NCBI RefSeq assembly: GCF_035222375.1
Contig: NC_085889.1
Coordinates: forward strand, 2,976,001 to 3,040,000
Source of the DNA: Podospora pseudocomata
Taxonomy: Eukaryota > Ascomycota > Sordariomycetes > Sordariales > Podosporaceae
Length of the DNA stretch: 64,000 bases
Direction: 5' to 3'
Shown here: piece after piece, positions 45,684 to 57,219 of the stretch
How positions within the stretch are numbered: position 1 is the first letter of the stretch
Layout: every line of letters starts with the position of its first letter
Position numbers and translations under genes: made by a program
Notes under the pieces: generated by a model
The model's database searches: none
What the model saw: only the letters and a program-made list of their open reading frames with translations
Told to the model about the DNA's origin: nothing

Positions 45684-46529
45684 ATGGATTCAGACTCAGA
45701 TGCTGAGGTACTTGAGCGATGTAGTCTGCTTTCTCCTCAGTCAAACGCCGCGTCACCATCACCATGCTACTTGGTCTCACCCCAACCGGGGTGGCGTTAT
45801 GGAGAACATTTGAAACCCGGCGTAGCTCTGCCGAATGGTATTTGAGTAGATACTACGAGTATCTCAACGTTCTGGAGCCCAGCGAGCCGATCGAAGATCT
45901 AGGTGGGTTTCCCTTCCTGATGACCAGTTGTACCTCGATATCTTACACATCTGCTGTACATGTAGATGCCGCAATTGATGCCGCGGTTTCCGGAACGCAC
46001 CAAAGCCAGCACCTCACTGGACTTAGGGTTTGTGCTGATAGAGTTGCACGGGACGTCTTCATGATGCAAAAAATACTCGCCTATATTCAGGAGGTGAGGA
46101 GCTCCTCTAACGCGCCGAAGCAGCTTGCCATCCCGGGTATTGCGGCAGCAGGAAGGTAGGATTATGATTTCAGTTTGCTCCCTTGCCCTTGTCCTCCAAT
46201 TATACCAGCTAACATCCGCATCTAGTCTCACGAATATCGCTGTTCCCGCATGGCTTTTCCCAGCGGAGATCGCTATATGGGTCGCGCTGTTATCTATTGG
46301 AGTGGCCGTATTAACCGGGATAGTCGGTTACGCCCTATGGCCTCGTGATCTCAACAAGCACTACGAAAGTAAACAAGCCCGAATACAGCTATTGAGGCGT
46401 GCAGTGGAGGAGCAGTATGATGTCGTCGAAATCAACAAGCAGCAGACTTTGCTCAGACCAAAGACTTTTGCACACCTAAAGTCAGATTTGATGTATCACT
46501 GGCCAAAAGAAGATGAGCCTGAGAGTTGA
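45684..46529 (+). pseudogene. Small membrane protein, paralog A (N-terminal frame offset)
   Basis: Exons run to 45902, then 45966-46155 and 46226-46529. Their introns match paralog B (50144-50992) in position and phase, and the last exon has exactly the same length (304 nt). The protein has an N-terminal soluble half (GLTPTGVALWRTFE, RYYEYL), a helical middle ending IPGIAAAGR, one long hydrophobic stretch (WLFPAEIAIWVALLSIGVAV), and a helical tail (YDVVEINKQQTLLRPKTFAH). The first ~25 codons from the ATG at 45684 (MDSDSDAEVLERCSLLSPQ) match paralog B but lie in a different frame from the rest. The shift falls around 45740-45765. Either the gene is broken or it now starts at the internal ATG at 45764. 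The family is unknown. Confidence 0.55.
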
Positions 46530-47481
46530 AGTGTCCAGAGGACATGACGTGGAAATTTACATATCGCTGGAATTTACCTGCTCATGCCCGAGGTTGAGAA
46601 ATTTACATCTGCGATTCTCCTTCCCATCCTGAGGGTGCTGCAAAAGCAATTCATCAACCCAACCTGGTAGGTATTTAGATTGTTTCCATTTTGCATTAGC
46701 TGTCGTCTTGTTGGGCTCATATTCTGATGTTGGTCTCAGAACGGACCGGGAAGAAGGTACCCTACAATGACCACGACTGTGGTCCTTTCTTCCTTGCAGT
46801 GGCCTTTTGGAAAGGCTAAGAATTGGGACGCCCGGAAATGTCCCAAAATGTCTCACCGTCCTCCCAGCTTTGTTTGAGAAGCGCTTTGCAACCCCGGCCC
46901 ATCTCGAAGCATCTGGAACATTTACCTCCCGCCACCACAGTCGCCCATCTTCATCAAGATGGCGCCTCCCTTGCGCTCACGCACGCCTGATAGGTCTTTA
47001 TTTGCAGCTAACAGTCTGCAATGTCGTAGTTTGTATCGAGAACCCTCGACGGTCCACTGACCAGGTTGCTGCGATATGGTGATAACCTTCAGCCTTTCCC
47101 ATGGCATCTGCCGCTACTAATAATCTACTTTGGAGATTCAGTCGAGATCGCCTGTCTTTGCCCATAGAGAAGGCATGAGCAAATACTTTCGGACCCTGCC
47201 CCAGACACAATATCACCCGATCCTTTCTTCAGCTCGATCTGTTAGACGGTGGAATCAGCGAGATATCTTTATCCTTGGTTACAAGGTCCTGGTTCAACCC
47301 AATTGCGACGATAGCTCATACAAGCCTGGGCTGCTCCTGCTGGTCAGACCGGTGCCACTGTTCCAACTGCCGGTTCCTCAAGAGCGCTTATAAGCTTGTC
47401 TTTTCAACCCGACATGTTGATGGTGCAGCTATAAGCTGGTACCTACTCAATCAAGAAAGAGAAAAACATCCAAGATATTAA
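46530..47481. other. Gap between two convergent genes, no gene seen
   Basis: About 950 bp between the 3' ends of paralog A (plus) and the four-exon gene (minus). Plus-strand frames near 47130-47480 lack consistent exon structure. Confidence 0.5.
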
Positions 47482-49576
47482 TCACCCAGTGGTTGAGCTC
47501 TTCATCTTTGGTGCTGATCGAGCTAGGCCTGCAGGGTTCGCTCGGCTTTGACCGGTCAAGGGGCCTGTCTTTGACTGTTGACTTTGACGAGATGAGCCGG
47601 CGTTCTTTGACGGTCGACTTTGAGGAGATGGGTTGTCGTTCTTTAACTGAATTGGCAGAGGCCGCGGTTGTGAACCAGAGGCCTGTTGACTTGGTGCCGC
47701 CGGCAAGGAAACGGGTTGTTTTCGCTGCTGCGGTTGACGTTGCTGACCGGGGGCGCCTTGATTGACAGCTACCGGCGAAGCTCCTCGTGGCTGAGGCTGA
47801 CGGGGGTTCAACCGTGCTGATGGCGTCGAGATGGAACCAATGGCCCGCTGTTTGGATACTACGGGCATAGGGTTTTGCGGCCTTGGAGCCGAACGAATCT
47901 GGAGCCCCTGCGGTGGTTGAGCGGGAGAATTCGGGGTGAGTCCTTGTCGAGTTCTGACACGGGCTTCTTTTTGCACCTGGGCTCTCGCGACGAGGAATTC
48001 GTTGTACATGTTCAAAACTGTCTCTAGGTTCTTTTCAAGTGCCGGGCGCTGGTAAGCTTCTCTCTTCAACTGCCGGGTGTCTACGCCTAGCTGTCGAAGG
48101 ATCTCGTCACGCTGACCGGATGCACAATGCGACGAATGCAAAGGAAACTGCAGAACCTGAGAGCTGTAGGTTGCTGCTAAGCAAATGTTGGCATCTGTGA
48201 GCGCCTTGCCAAGGTTTATGATGCTCCGGCTAACTGAGATGGGCATTAATACAACTAGTCGGTGCATCCTGACATTCTGGTGATTACACGGCTGAATCTC
48301 GAGGAAGGGGATGATGCTGGCAGTGTGCGGAGATGAAGGGAACTTAGCTACTGGATGCACATACAACTTTCACACAATGAGGCATGTTTGTTGCGTTTCC
48401 ACGCTCCGATGCCCGCTGTTGCGCCGCCTCCTAGAATAGCGCCTGACGCACCGCCAGCAATGATAAGGCCAGTGCCTCCTGTGAAGAATGTGTAAACCAT
48501 CAAAGCAGCGGCGACCATAACTGCTGTTGCAGTAGCTCCGACCACGGTCTTGGCTCCATTCGGTGGCCTTAGAATGGTCGGGGTTGCGGCGGCGATGCTC
48601 AACATTTGGTCCTCATACGCAGAGAAGAAAATGGTTGCATTCCGGAGCCCTAGCATCGTCTCGTAAAGTTGCTGGGGTGGGATATCTGTGAATGATATCA
48701 GGATACAGTTTCTCTGATGGATGAGGCATCGTGAAACTTACTCTTTTGTCTGGGAATTCGGCTCAAATCCAAGCAGTCTTCGATGTGGCGGATTATGGTG
48801 GACATGAGGTCAAGGCAGGGCTCTGCCTTGTTCCAGGCGTTGGTGACGTCCTCGACTGTCTTGAGTGGTCCGTTGACCTCAGGCTGATTCATTTGTATCG
48901 ACTTGCGGAGCTTATCAAACTCTTGAACCATTGATGACCCCATCATCCACTTGGCCGGAAGCGTGCGCACCATAGTCGCTAGATCGGCACCTATTGCAGA
49001 CCCACGCACAACTTCTAACGCAAGATTGCACCTGATTGAGTCTTTGGGTTAGTTCGGACATGGGTGAGATTGAAAGCCAGGAGATGTGGTATAGAGGAGG
49101 TCCTACATATCAATTGGCGTAATCAGATTTCGTTCCACAACCGTGCTCGTCCGGACTTCTAGAGACCTCAGGATCCTGATACGGGTATTCTTGTGTACGA
49201 CCTCCGGCGAAATCTTGCCGACAGGCACCAACACCATGTGGTGTGCCGTCGAGTTTTGTTGTTTGGCAAGAAAGAATTCCTCAATCTTGGAAGGGAGCAC
49301 AGCCTCAAAAAGTTCCCTGAGATCAGCCAAGTGATCGTAAACGCGGCGGGCCCCTTTCACAGCTGATCCTTTAAACCGGAAGTTTACTTCCAGAGGAACG
49401 AAGCTGTCTTGGTCGTGGATGCTGGTGAGTGAAGCAGGGTGCACTGTCCAACCCTTCAGGTCGCAATTCTGCGCCAAGAATTGAGCTGTCCCTTCATTGT
49501 CCTTGTAGTTCCATCCTCTGGGAGTGTACCTCCACACCTGCATCAGAAAGTCGGTGATGACGGTGCTGGTAGACAT
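47482..49576 (-). CDS. Unknown 617-aa protein with a hydrophobic hairpin and a disordered tail
   Basis: Exons 49576-49107, 49031-48742, 48685-48365 and 48254-47482 are all in phase and give 617 aa. Layout: an N-terminal globular part of about 160 residues (TDFLMQVWRYTPRGWNYKDN onward); a helical region rich in charged residues; a hydrophobic pair at about residues 290-340 (VVGATATAVMVAAALMVYTF, then GTGLIIAGGASGAILGG, Gly-rich); a second helical region with a probable coiled coil (LEKNLETVLNMYNEFLVARA); and about 150 residues of Gln/Pro/Ser/Arg-rich disordered tail. The last intron is the least certain (GTATGT donor at 48364, CTAG acceptor at 48255). I do not recognise the family. Two paralogous membrane proteins flank it on both sides. 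Confidence 0.75.
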
Positions 49577-50143
49577 CCTGATAAGACTGCATTTATGGGT
49601 ATGGTTGGAAGGTTAGCGAGGTGAGCATGTAGAGACTAGAAGAAAATGGTTTGAGTTCGATGGTACTTGATCGTCCCGTCCCACTCATTATAGAAGAAGA
49701 CTGGAGGCAGGCTTCGAATGGCCATCGTGGTCAAAGATGGCGCAACACGAAACAGGAGAACCGCCAGAACCGCCGGGACGAGACCGCGCCCAACAGTACG
49801 TACAGTTTCTGTCTCTGTGGCTGGAAATGATGGGAGACATGCAGTGTTCAGGGTGCAGTGAGGTGTTACTGTATACCATGCGCTGAAGCGCGGGTCTGAG
49901 ACGGCGTTGTTGGCGTGACCCGTTTCACCAGCTCGGCGGCCAATTAAATGTTGACCTTGCCGCAGCCGCAAGTCTAAACTCTGTGTTGGACACACAGCTG
50001 CTCACGTGACAGCCTGCCCAGCTCATGCAGAAGAGTGGTACCTAGCATGTTATCTCCACCCGCCTTCCTTCCAACGATTCACATCATCGCTACCTTATCA
50101 TTGTCTCAAACCACCACGGTCTTTACCATAACCCCATACAATC
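49577..50143. promoter_or_regulatory. Divergent promoter between the 617-aa gene and paralog B
   Basis: The 567 bp separate the start codons of two genes facing away from each other, so both promoters must lie here. No TATA box stands out. The short minus-strand frames in it are not supported. Confidence 0.5.
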
Positions 50144-50992
50144 ATGGAATCCGACTCACATGTAGAAGTTGTTGAACGCTCCTGGCTTCTGTCGGGCCAA
50201 GAAAATCCTGCATTGCCATCACAACAAGGAGGAGCCACAGGGCAACCAGAGTCGATCGGAGTAACCCCAACTGGCAGAATGATATGGTTGAACTTTGACG
50301 CTCATCGACACTCAGCCGAGCACTACATGAAAAGATACTACGAGCACCACAGCAGGCTGGATTTGAACCAGCCGATTACAGATCTGGGTAAGCCGACATT
50401 GTCAACATGCGTGTTTGGTATCCCGGAACTAATTAGGAGCAGAAGCGGCTCTCGACGCGGCTGTCCCTGGATCTGAACACAGCGAGCACCTCTTTGGGCT
50501 CAAGGTCTGTCTCGATAAGGTCATTCACGATGTGTACCTGATGGAGGAACTCCTTACCTATGTTCAGGAGGTAAGGAAAGAGACTGATCGTCCGAAACAA
50601 TCTGGTATCCCGGGTGTTGCCGCCGCAGGAAGGTATGTCTCTTTCCATCTTTTTCCTGTGCTATATCAGCCAACATGAACCTACCTAGCATTGCCACTAT
50701 CACCGCCTCCGCGGCCCTTCTCCCGGCGAAGATTGCCACCTGGGTTGCCTTGTCTTCCGTTGGACTCGCCGTATCTACCGTGATGGTAGGGTGGGCGATA
50801 TGGCCAAGGGACATCAACAGGCATTACGAAACTCTTCAAGACCAGATACAGGCCTTCAGACTTGCGGTGGAACGTTTCGACCAAGCAGAGATCAACAAAC
50901 AGCAGCAGCGTGTGCTGAGGGGTAACACATATGCGCATCTAAGGTCAGACCTCATGTTTCACTGGCCCAATAATGACAACGTATACACATGA
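50144..50992 (+). CDS. Small membrane protein, paralog B (intact)
   Basis: Exons 50144-50387, 50437-50632 and 50689-50992 are in phase and give 247 aa. It begins MESDSHVEVVERSWLL and continues VTPTGRMIWLNFD and YMKRYYEHH. The helical middle ends IPGVAAAGR, followed by a hydrophobic segment (IATWVALSSVGLAVSTVMVG) and WAIWPRDINRHYE. The tail, AEINKQQQRVLRGNTYAH then LRSDLMFHWP, is helical. It shares all exon boundaries and most conserved positions with paralog A. No known domain is recognised. The single membrane segment with long helices on both sides suggests an anchored adaptor or channel-like subunit, which is inference only. It is divergent from the 617-aa gene. Confidence 0.8.
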
Positions 50993-51480
50993 TACGTAGA
51001 GATATGGACGCCAAGCATGTAACAAAGCGCTCCCGGGAGGAGTCCAATTATACAGCAGCTCATAGCTGCATCATCCAAGCATGAAATGCTTTCAGGTTCT
51101 TCGCGCTGTTGCAATGCCCCTCGGTTACCCTTGAGCCCATTTTTTCATAATCTGCTTGCTTGCATTGAGTTCACTTACCCCAACGTCCCCGCATGGAACG
51201 ACACGGCCCTGACCCAACCATGATTCCCCAACATTCTGCATCTGCCGATTAGCCCGTTGTCAATAGTACCATTCGGATATTCAACCAGCCAGAAGAGTTG
51301 GGGTCAGCCGTGTGAACTGCTTGCCGTTCTCCGAGACCCCTCACTAAGATCCACCATTGTTGCGATTGGACTCTCCGGACTGCAATGCAGATACATAACT
51401 CGAATGACATCCACTTCACTCACCATCCATCATTCAATAATCTCGCAAAGACCCCCAATCACAGAGAAACCTAACTGACC

Positions 51481-52499
51481 ATGGAGCAAGAATTCGCGGA
51501 ACTCAAGAAGCAGGTCGAAACGCTGCAGAAGGAGCTCAGCCGGGTTTCAGGCAAGTTTGTTATCAGGTCTTGATAAAAGGCCACACACTAACCAGATTTC
51601 CCTCCAGACGAGGCCGAAGTCCGCAAAACCCACTTCAAGTATGGCTACTATCTCGACAAGTGTCTCTACAACGAGGTAAGTCACCCTTGTTCGTTCATCT
51701 CTCTCCTCAAGGTTGCCAACACCCAAAAGGTAGTTGATATGTTCTCCGACCACCCCGACGCCTACGTCGAGTTTCTCGGCGGCCGCTACCGCGGCAAAGC
51801 CGGCATCGCCCGCCTCTACCAGGGCCGTTTCCAGCAATCCTTTGTCAAGGGCCGCAACGGCCCAGTCGAAGGCTGGCTATTGGACCACCTCATGATGCAA
51901 GAGATTGTCGACGTCGACTCCACTGGGAAACACGCCTGGTGTCGGATGCGTGCACTCATGCAAGCTGGCACACATGAGTCGATTGAGGAGTATTACCCGT
52001 TAGTGTCACCGCAAAAGGCCGGCTAAAGAAGAGATACTGACAAATAGACAGCCGCGGGCATCGTCAGTGGTGGGAGGGGGGTCTCTACGAGAACGAGTAT
52101 ATCAAAGAGGATGGAGTGTGGAAGCTGTTTAGGTACCGGTACTTCCCCTTTTGGCATGCGGAGCACGAGAAGGGGTGGAGCCACACGAAGAAAGAGTACA
52201 TCCCTTTTCCGACGTCCAAATTTCCTGAGAACCCTGATGGGCCGGATGAGCTCGTCGAGCAGAGGAGCTTGTGGCCGGACACACGGGTGGTCCCCTTCCA
52301 TTACCCAAATCCCGTAACTGGGAAAAGGGTAAAGCCTGATGATCTCAGGGCCCCACGGTATGGGGAGCCGGTGGAGACGAGTGAGCCTGCGTTGGTGTTG
52401 GATCTGCCGAAGGATCAGAAGAGAGAGGGGGCGGAGATGAGGGAACCCAAGGTGGGGGAGAAGGTCTTGCCTGAGCTGGTCCAATTCAAGGCAGAATAA
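51481..52499 (+). CDS. NTF2/SnoaL-like protein
   Basis: Exons 51481-51550, 51596-51675, 51730-51998 and 52052-52499 give 288 aa with all phases kept. The first intron is of the GC-AG class (GCAAGT donor at 51551, CCAG acceptor at 51595). An N-terminal coiled coil (EFAELKKQVETLQKELSR) precedes an alpha+beta-barrel domain (YGYYLDKCLYNEVVDMF, then VEFLGGRYRGKAGIARLY and VDVDSTGKHAWCRMRALMQ), which is the pattern of SnoaL-like cyclase/dehydratase or binding proteins. The C-terminal extension (RYFPFWHAEHEKGWSH) is shared by fungal proteins of this type. The reaction is unknown. It is co-oriented with the dioxygenase 475 bp downstream and may work with it on an aromatic substrate. Confidence 0.85.
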
Positions 52500-52974
52500 A
52501 GTAGCTTGCTTTCAGGGGCTGTTTTTAGGGGTGTTTGCTTTAGCTGCACAATTGACATTTTGATTTGAGCACATCTTGACAAATGTTCTGCTTCGGTGTG
52601 TCGTTTGTCTCTTGCTCGCCGTCAAACCGCTTTGAGTGCATGTTTATCTGACACTGACAAGGCCTGACAGTTGCCGAGTTGGGGTCAAGCTACCCCCCTT
52701 CTGATCCCCCGCACATACCTAGCTTACCCGGGGACCCTTTGCCGGGAAGAACAATCCCCCACATGCATCTCGGAACCATCCGATCTACCGTCGGAGGTTT
52801 AATTTGGACGATTTGAGGGTGTCGCCACTTTTGTGATGGTTTGCGGGGTTGAGCCCACCCCTGAAGATCCGCACAGTGGATCTGGAACAGCAACACTTCT
52901 TCTATCCACCCTCCCCTAGTCTTCTTCTCACTCATCGCAACAAGCAAAAAGTAAACAAACCACTTCAGGAAAAA
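52500..52974. promoter_or_regulatory. Promoter region of the dioxygenase gene
   Basis: The 475 bp between the NTF2/SnoaL-like stop and the next ATG contain no gene. No regulatory site can be named with confidence. Confidence 0.4.
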
Positions 52975-54836
52975 ATGGCACACATCTTCCACCTCGCCCC
53001 CCACATCGACACCTCCCCAAACTACAGCAACAATGAGCTCACCTCCCCAGACAAGGTCGCCTTCCCTAAAACAGACGCCTTTCGGTCTATGAACGCCCCC
53101 TCGAGATTCGAAGGCTCCGTCTTCAACCTCGAAGTCACAGGCACCATCCCACCCGACATCTCCGGCACGTTTTACCGCGTTCAGCCTGACCACCGCTTTC
53201 CCCCTTTGTACGAAGACGACATCCATTTCAACGGCGACGGCTCCGTAACCGCCATCCGCATCGCCAACGGCCACGCCGACTTCCAGCAAAAGTATGTCAA
53301 GACCGATCGATACAAACTTGAGACCGCCGCGAGGAGGTCGCTGTTTGGGAAGTACCGCAACCCCTACACAGACAATGAATCTGTCAAGGGCGTCATCCGC
53401 ACCGCGTCAAACACCAATATCGTTTTCTGGAGGGGGATGCTGCTTGCCATGAAGGAGGATGGGCCACCCTTCGCGATGGACCCCGACACACTCGAGACGT
53501 TGGGACGGTATGACTTTGAAGGGCAAATCCTGTCCCCTACTTTTTGTGCGCATCCAAAGTTTGACCCTGACACGGGGGAGATGGTCTGCTTTGCCTATGA
53601 GTGTGGTGGTGACGGGGCGGATTGCGGGGTTGATGTGGCTGTTTGGACAGTGGATAAGGATGGGAAGAAGACGCAGGAGGGGTGGTATAAAGCCCCGTTT
53701 GCGGGTATGATTCATGATGCTGGGTTGACGGAGAATTATCTCGTTTTAGCGTTGACCCCGATCAAGATGAATTTGGAGAGACTGAAGCAGGGAAAGAATA
53801 AATTTGCGTGGGATCCGGAGGAGGATCAGTGGTATGCGGTGGTCCCGAGGAGGGGGACTGGGGATCCTGGAGAGATTACTTGGTTTAGAGGTGACAACGG
53901 TATGTGCTTGCTGTCTGGAGCTTCACAGTCTCTGAGGATAACTGCTAACAGGGTCAAGCTTTCCATGGACATGTTGCCGGCGCTTATGAGCTAGCCTCAG
54001 GAGAAATAGTCTTTGATTTGACGGTTGCCGACGGAAACGTTTTCTTCTTCTTCCCACCAGACAAGAACGTCACACCCTCCGCGGACAGCATTGCGAAGAG
54101 AAACAAGCTCAGCTCGCCAACCACGCGATGGATCTTTGATCCCAAGGCCAAGAAGTCGGCTATCCGGACACCTGAGGCAGGGGATTCTGACGTTTGGGTG
54201 GCGGATGAGCGTGTCAAACCAGCGGTTGTTTGGCTGACCAACGGGGAGTTCTCACGAATCGATGATCGGTATGTAACCAAGCCCTACCGTCACTTCTGGC
54301 AAGCCGTCGTAGATCCGACAAGACCGTACGACTTTGCCAAGTTGGGACCACCTGCCGGCGGGTTGTTCAATTCTCTGGGCCACTACACATGGGGACCCGA
54401 GCATTACCACACCGGCTCAACAACATCATCTGTGACAAACGGAGAGACCAAGAAAGAAAAGGCTGGCCTGGAGGACGTGTACTTTCCTGGGCCAACCATG
54501 ACATTCCAAGAACCGACCTTCATCCCAAAGGAAGAAGGGGCAGAAGGCGAGGGATACCTCATCGCGCTGCTGAATCACTTGGATGTGCTGAGAAATGATG
54601 TTTTGATCTTTGACGCGCAGAACTTGAGCCAAGGTCCGCTTGCGGTGATTCACCTGCCGTTGAAGCTCAAATTGGGGTTGCATGGTAACTGGGTCGATAA
54701 CAAGGACATCGAGGAGTGGAAGGCAAGGAGAGAGGCAACTGGCGATGTTGGGCCTGTGAAGGTGGCTAGTGAACCACTACCATGGCAGAAGAGGTTCCAG
54801 TCAGGGCAGGCAAATGGCCAGGAGAGGAGCTTTTAA
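52975..54836 (+). CDS. Carotenoid-oxygenase-type dioxygenase (stilbene-cleaving like), splice phase conflict
   Basis: Exon 1 is 52975-53899, followed by a GTATGT intron with a GCTAACAG acceptor at 53951 and an exon to 54836. Together they encode about 602 aa with the family's four iron histidines: [22 protein letters not shown] and LHGNWV. Fungal members cleave carotenoids or stilbenes such as resveratrol. Exon 1 ends in phase 1, but after the only good acceptor the coding frame resumes at phase 0. The acceptor is followed by one G too many in a GGG run (53951-53953). Either a single-base insertion has broken the gene, the base call is wrong, or a rare GG acceptor one base further on is used. 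Apart from this the gene looks well preserved. Confidence 0.85.
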
Positions 54837-55067
54837 ACAAAGGGAGGAGATAATGATGTTGAACTGGGCTCCTTCCACAGCTTCTCCTGATGGCGGAGTA
54901 AATACCCATTCACCTCTGATAATTCTGATGATGATTTTGAGTTAGAGCAACAGGATAGTAGGCATCTCCGGAGTTCTAAGACGCATAATTGTGCAGCTGC
55001 CCCTGTGAGAATTGGATATTCGCACAGGATGACAAACCGTGCAAAAGGCGATCTACATAACCTGGTA

Positions 55068-56931
55068 ACGTACATTATCAGCGAGTGACCCATATCAGCG
55101 AGTGACCCACCTCCCACCACACCCTAACAAACCATCCTCAATTATACCACATCAACATAAGGAATTAACTATAATTACATCAGAAACAGCTGAATCAGAT
55201 GCTTCTGCAGCCTCCTGGCAAGTGCGCGCATTATGGCCAGGCTTGCCGCACACACTACAGCACCGAACCTTCGTACGAGCCCCCCCTGCATTACTACTTT
55301 CCGGCTGCGTTTCTTGCACTCCCTCCCTATCCACGGCCTTCTGATCCAGTAGATCCTGTGCCTCTTGTACATTAAGTGACCCTCCAAGCCTTACGCGTGT
55401 TTTTTTAGCTCTCCGGCGTTTGCTTACTGCCTCATTGGCCTTACGGAGCGACGAGACCTCTGCACGAAGGAGAGCCACCTGGTGCATTATAGCTGTTGTA
55501 CCCTTAGTAAGCTGGTCTACCGCAGCCAACATTGAAGTCGGAGAGCTATTTTGATGGTTGGCAATGCGAGTCTTAATAAGCGTTGACTGTGAATTGGCTT
55601 CTCGAGGATTGTGTGGTGTTTGGGAGACCCAAGGTTGTGCAGTGCCGGGCCGTGAGTTTGGAGGTGTTGGCGTACGAAGCTTTACATCTAGCTTAAAAGC
55701 ACCCTCTCTGGATCGTATGGTATAAGGCCAGCACCTGCAAAGCCACCCTGTATATTCTTCTCCGTTATAGAGGCGAAGAAGGCCTCGCGGAAGGCACAGA
55801 GGAACTCGAGCTTGCTTACGTGGTTGATATGCATGCGCATCAAGTCCTCGATCTGGCGGCCGTACGCCTGTTTTAGCGGCCCAAAGCAGCCAACATCGAG
55901 TGGCTGGAGGAGGTGGGAGGAATGTGGAGGCATGCAGAGCGTGATAATGTTATTCTGCTGGCAGTAGCGCTCGAATTCGGTCGAGTGGTGGCTTTCGTGG
56001 CCGTCGAGGATTAACAACCGGTATTTGCCCTTTATACGGGACGCTGTATAATGGTCGAAGTGTTTGATCCAATCTAGGCCTACCGCATTGGTAGTCCAGC
56101 CATTGTCGGTGGTTGCGATGCGCCAGGTGGACGGTAGGTTGCACTCGGTATACCAGTTGGCAAGGTGGTACTGCGCGGCTAAGATGATGAAAGGAGGGAT
56201 GGCCCAGCCGAGGGCATTGACTCCCTGGATTACCGTTGCCCATTCGCGGTTGCCAGGCTGGGCCAGTTTCGCCTTGCTAAGGCCGTCTGAGGTCGTAACT
56301 ACCATACCCGCGAAGATAATACCCATCATAAACCCAGTCTCGTCGAAGTTGTAGATATCGTCATCTACAATACCGTACTTGGCCTTAGTGTTCCGTATAA
56401 GCGCGAACCACTCGCTAATGACTTTTGGATCCTCGCATTTGGCCCTCTGGTAGTCGTATCTACGCGTAAAGCGCGTACGGAGCTCTGGTTGGCGTTTAAC
56501 AAATCGATGTACCCAGAGCTTGCCGACAGGGGGGGCGCATCGCGTACGCGTAGCAGTTGGTTGGCCATATCTTCCACACCACGCAATCTGGGTGGAAAAG
56601 CTCGCGCACATAGCTCAATAATGTATTGGACAATAGCCTCCTCTTCTGATTGAGTGAGCTTCTTCGAATTAGGTGTTATATCGCGTCGTGCAGGCTTGCC
56701 GATGCGGCGACGCCCTAGTGTTTTACGGTCGACTCCGTAAATTTTAGCTGCAGCTCGTTCGCTTAGATTCTCGTCATTTTGAAGAGCTTGGAGGGCTAAG
56801 ATTATCTGGCTTTCGTTTGAAGTAGTGGGCATTTTGGATGGTAGAGGAAAGTTGTTGTGAAGTGCAAAGATGTCGCGTCGCGTAGAAAGTGGGTCACTCG
56901 CTGATATGGGTCACTCGCTGATAATGTACGT
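55068..56931 (-). mobile_element. Pogo/Fot1-like Tc1-mariner transposon, copy 2
   Basis: A 1,864-bp element flanked by TA on both sides (55066-55067 and 56932-56933) with perfect 43-bp inverted repeats of the form ACGTACAT + two direct copies of TATCAGCGAGTGACCCA + C. The transposase gene is on the minus strand. It is the same family as copy 1 (similar size, the same 8-bp outer end, strongly similar transposase), but the 17-bp repeats differ from copy 1 at four positions. It sits 231 bp beyond the dioxygenase stop codon. Confidence 0.95.
55152..56832 (-). pseudogene. Transposase pseudogene of copy 2
   Basis: From the ATG at 56832 the protein starts with a helix-turn-helix (LSERAAAKIYGVDRKTLGRR). 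The catalytic core (YNFDETGF, LLILDGHESHHSTE, LQPLDVGC) runs unbroken over about 300 residues in the next frame, and the C-terminal zinc knuckle (CSVCGKPGHNARTC) is in a third. Two frame shifts separate the parts: one in a C7 run near 56529-56535 and one near 55690. This copy is less damaged than copy 1. It may have lost activity recently. Confidence 0.9.
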
Positions 56932-57219
56932 TAGTGAGTTGGAGACAATACACTACACACAGCCATCTACCTCAACAAACAAACAAATAAATAAAAAAGT
57001 TCTAGTAATAGGGGCGCGTCACCTCTAACATGAACAATGACGTCTCCCACATGTGTTGTCCTCCTTTGTGAGCGCTCATAAACCTTCCAACATCTGTACA
57101 CCCGTGGCAACAACAATATTCCCCTAACACCCCAGCCATTTACCAACTTGGTCCTTAAACACCTCCGACGCCAACAGGAGGAGGCGACGATTCGCCAAGT
57201 TCTCCAATCTCCGCCTTAT

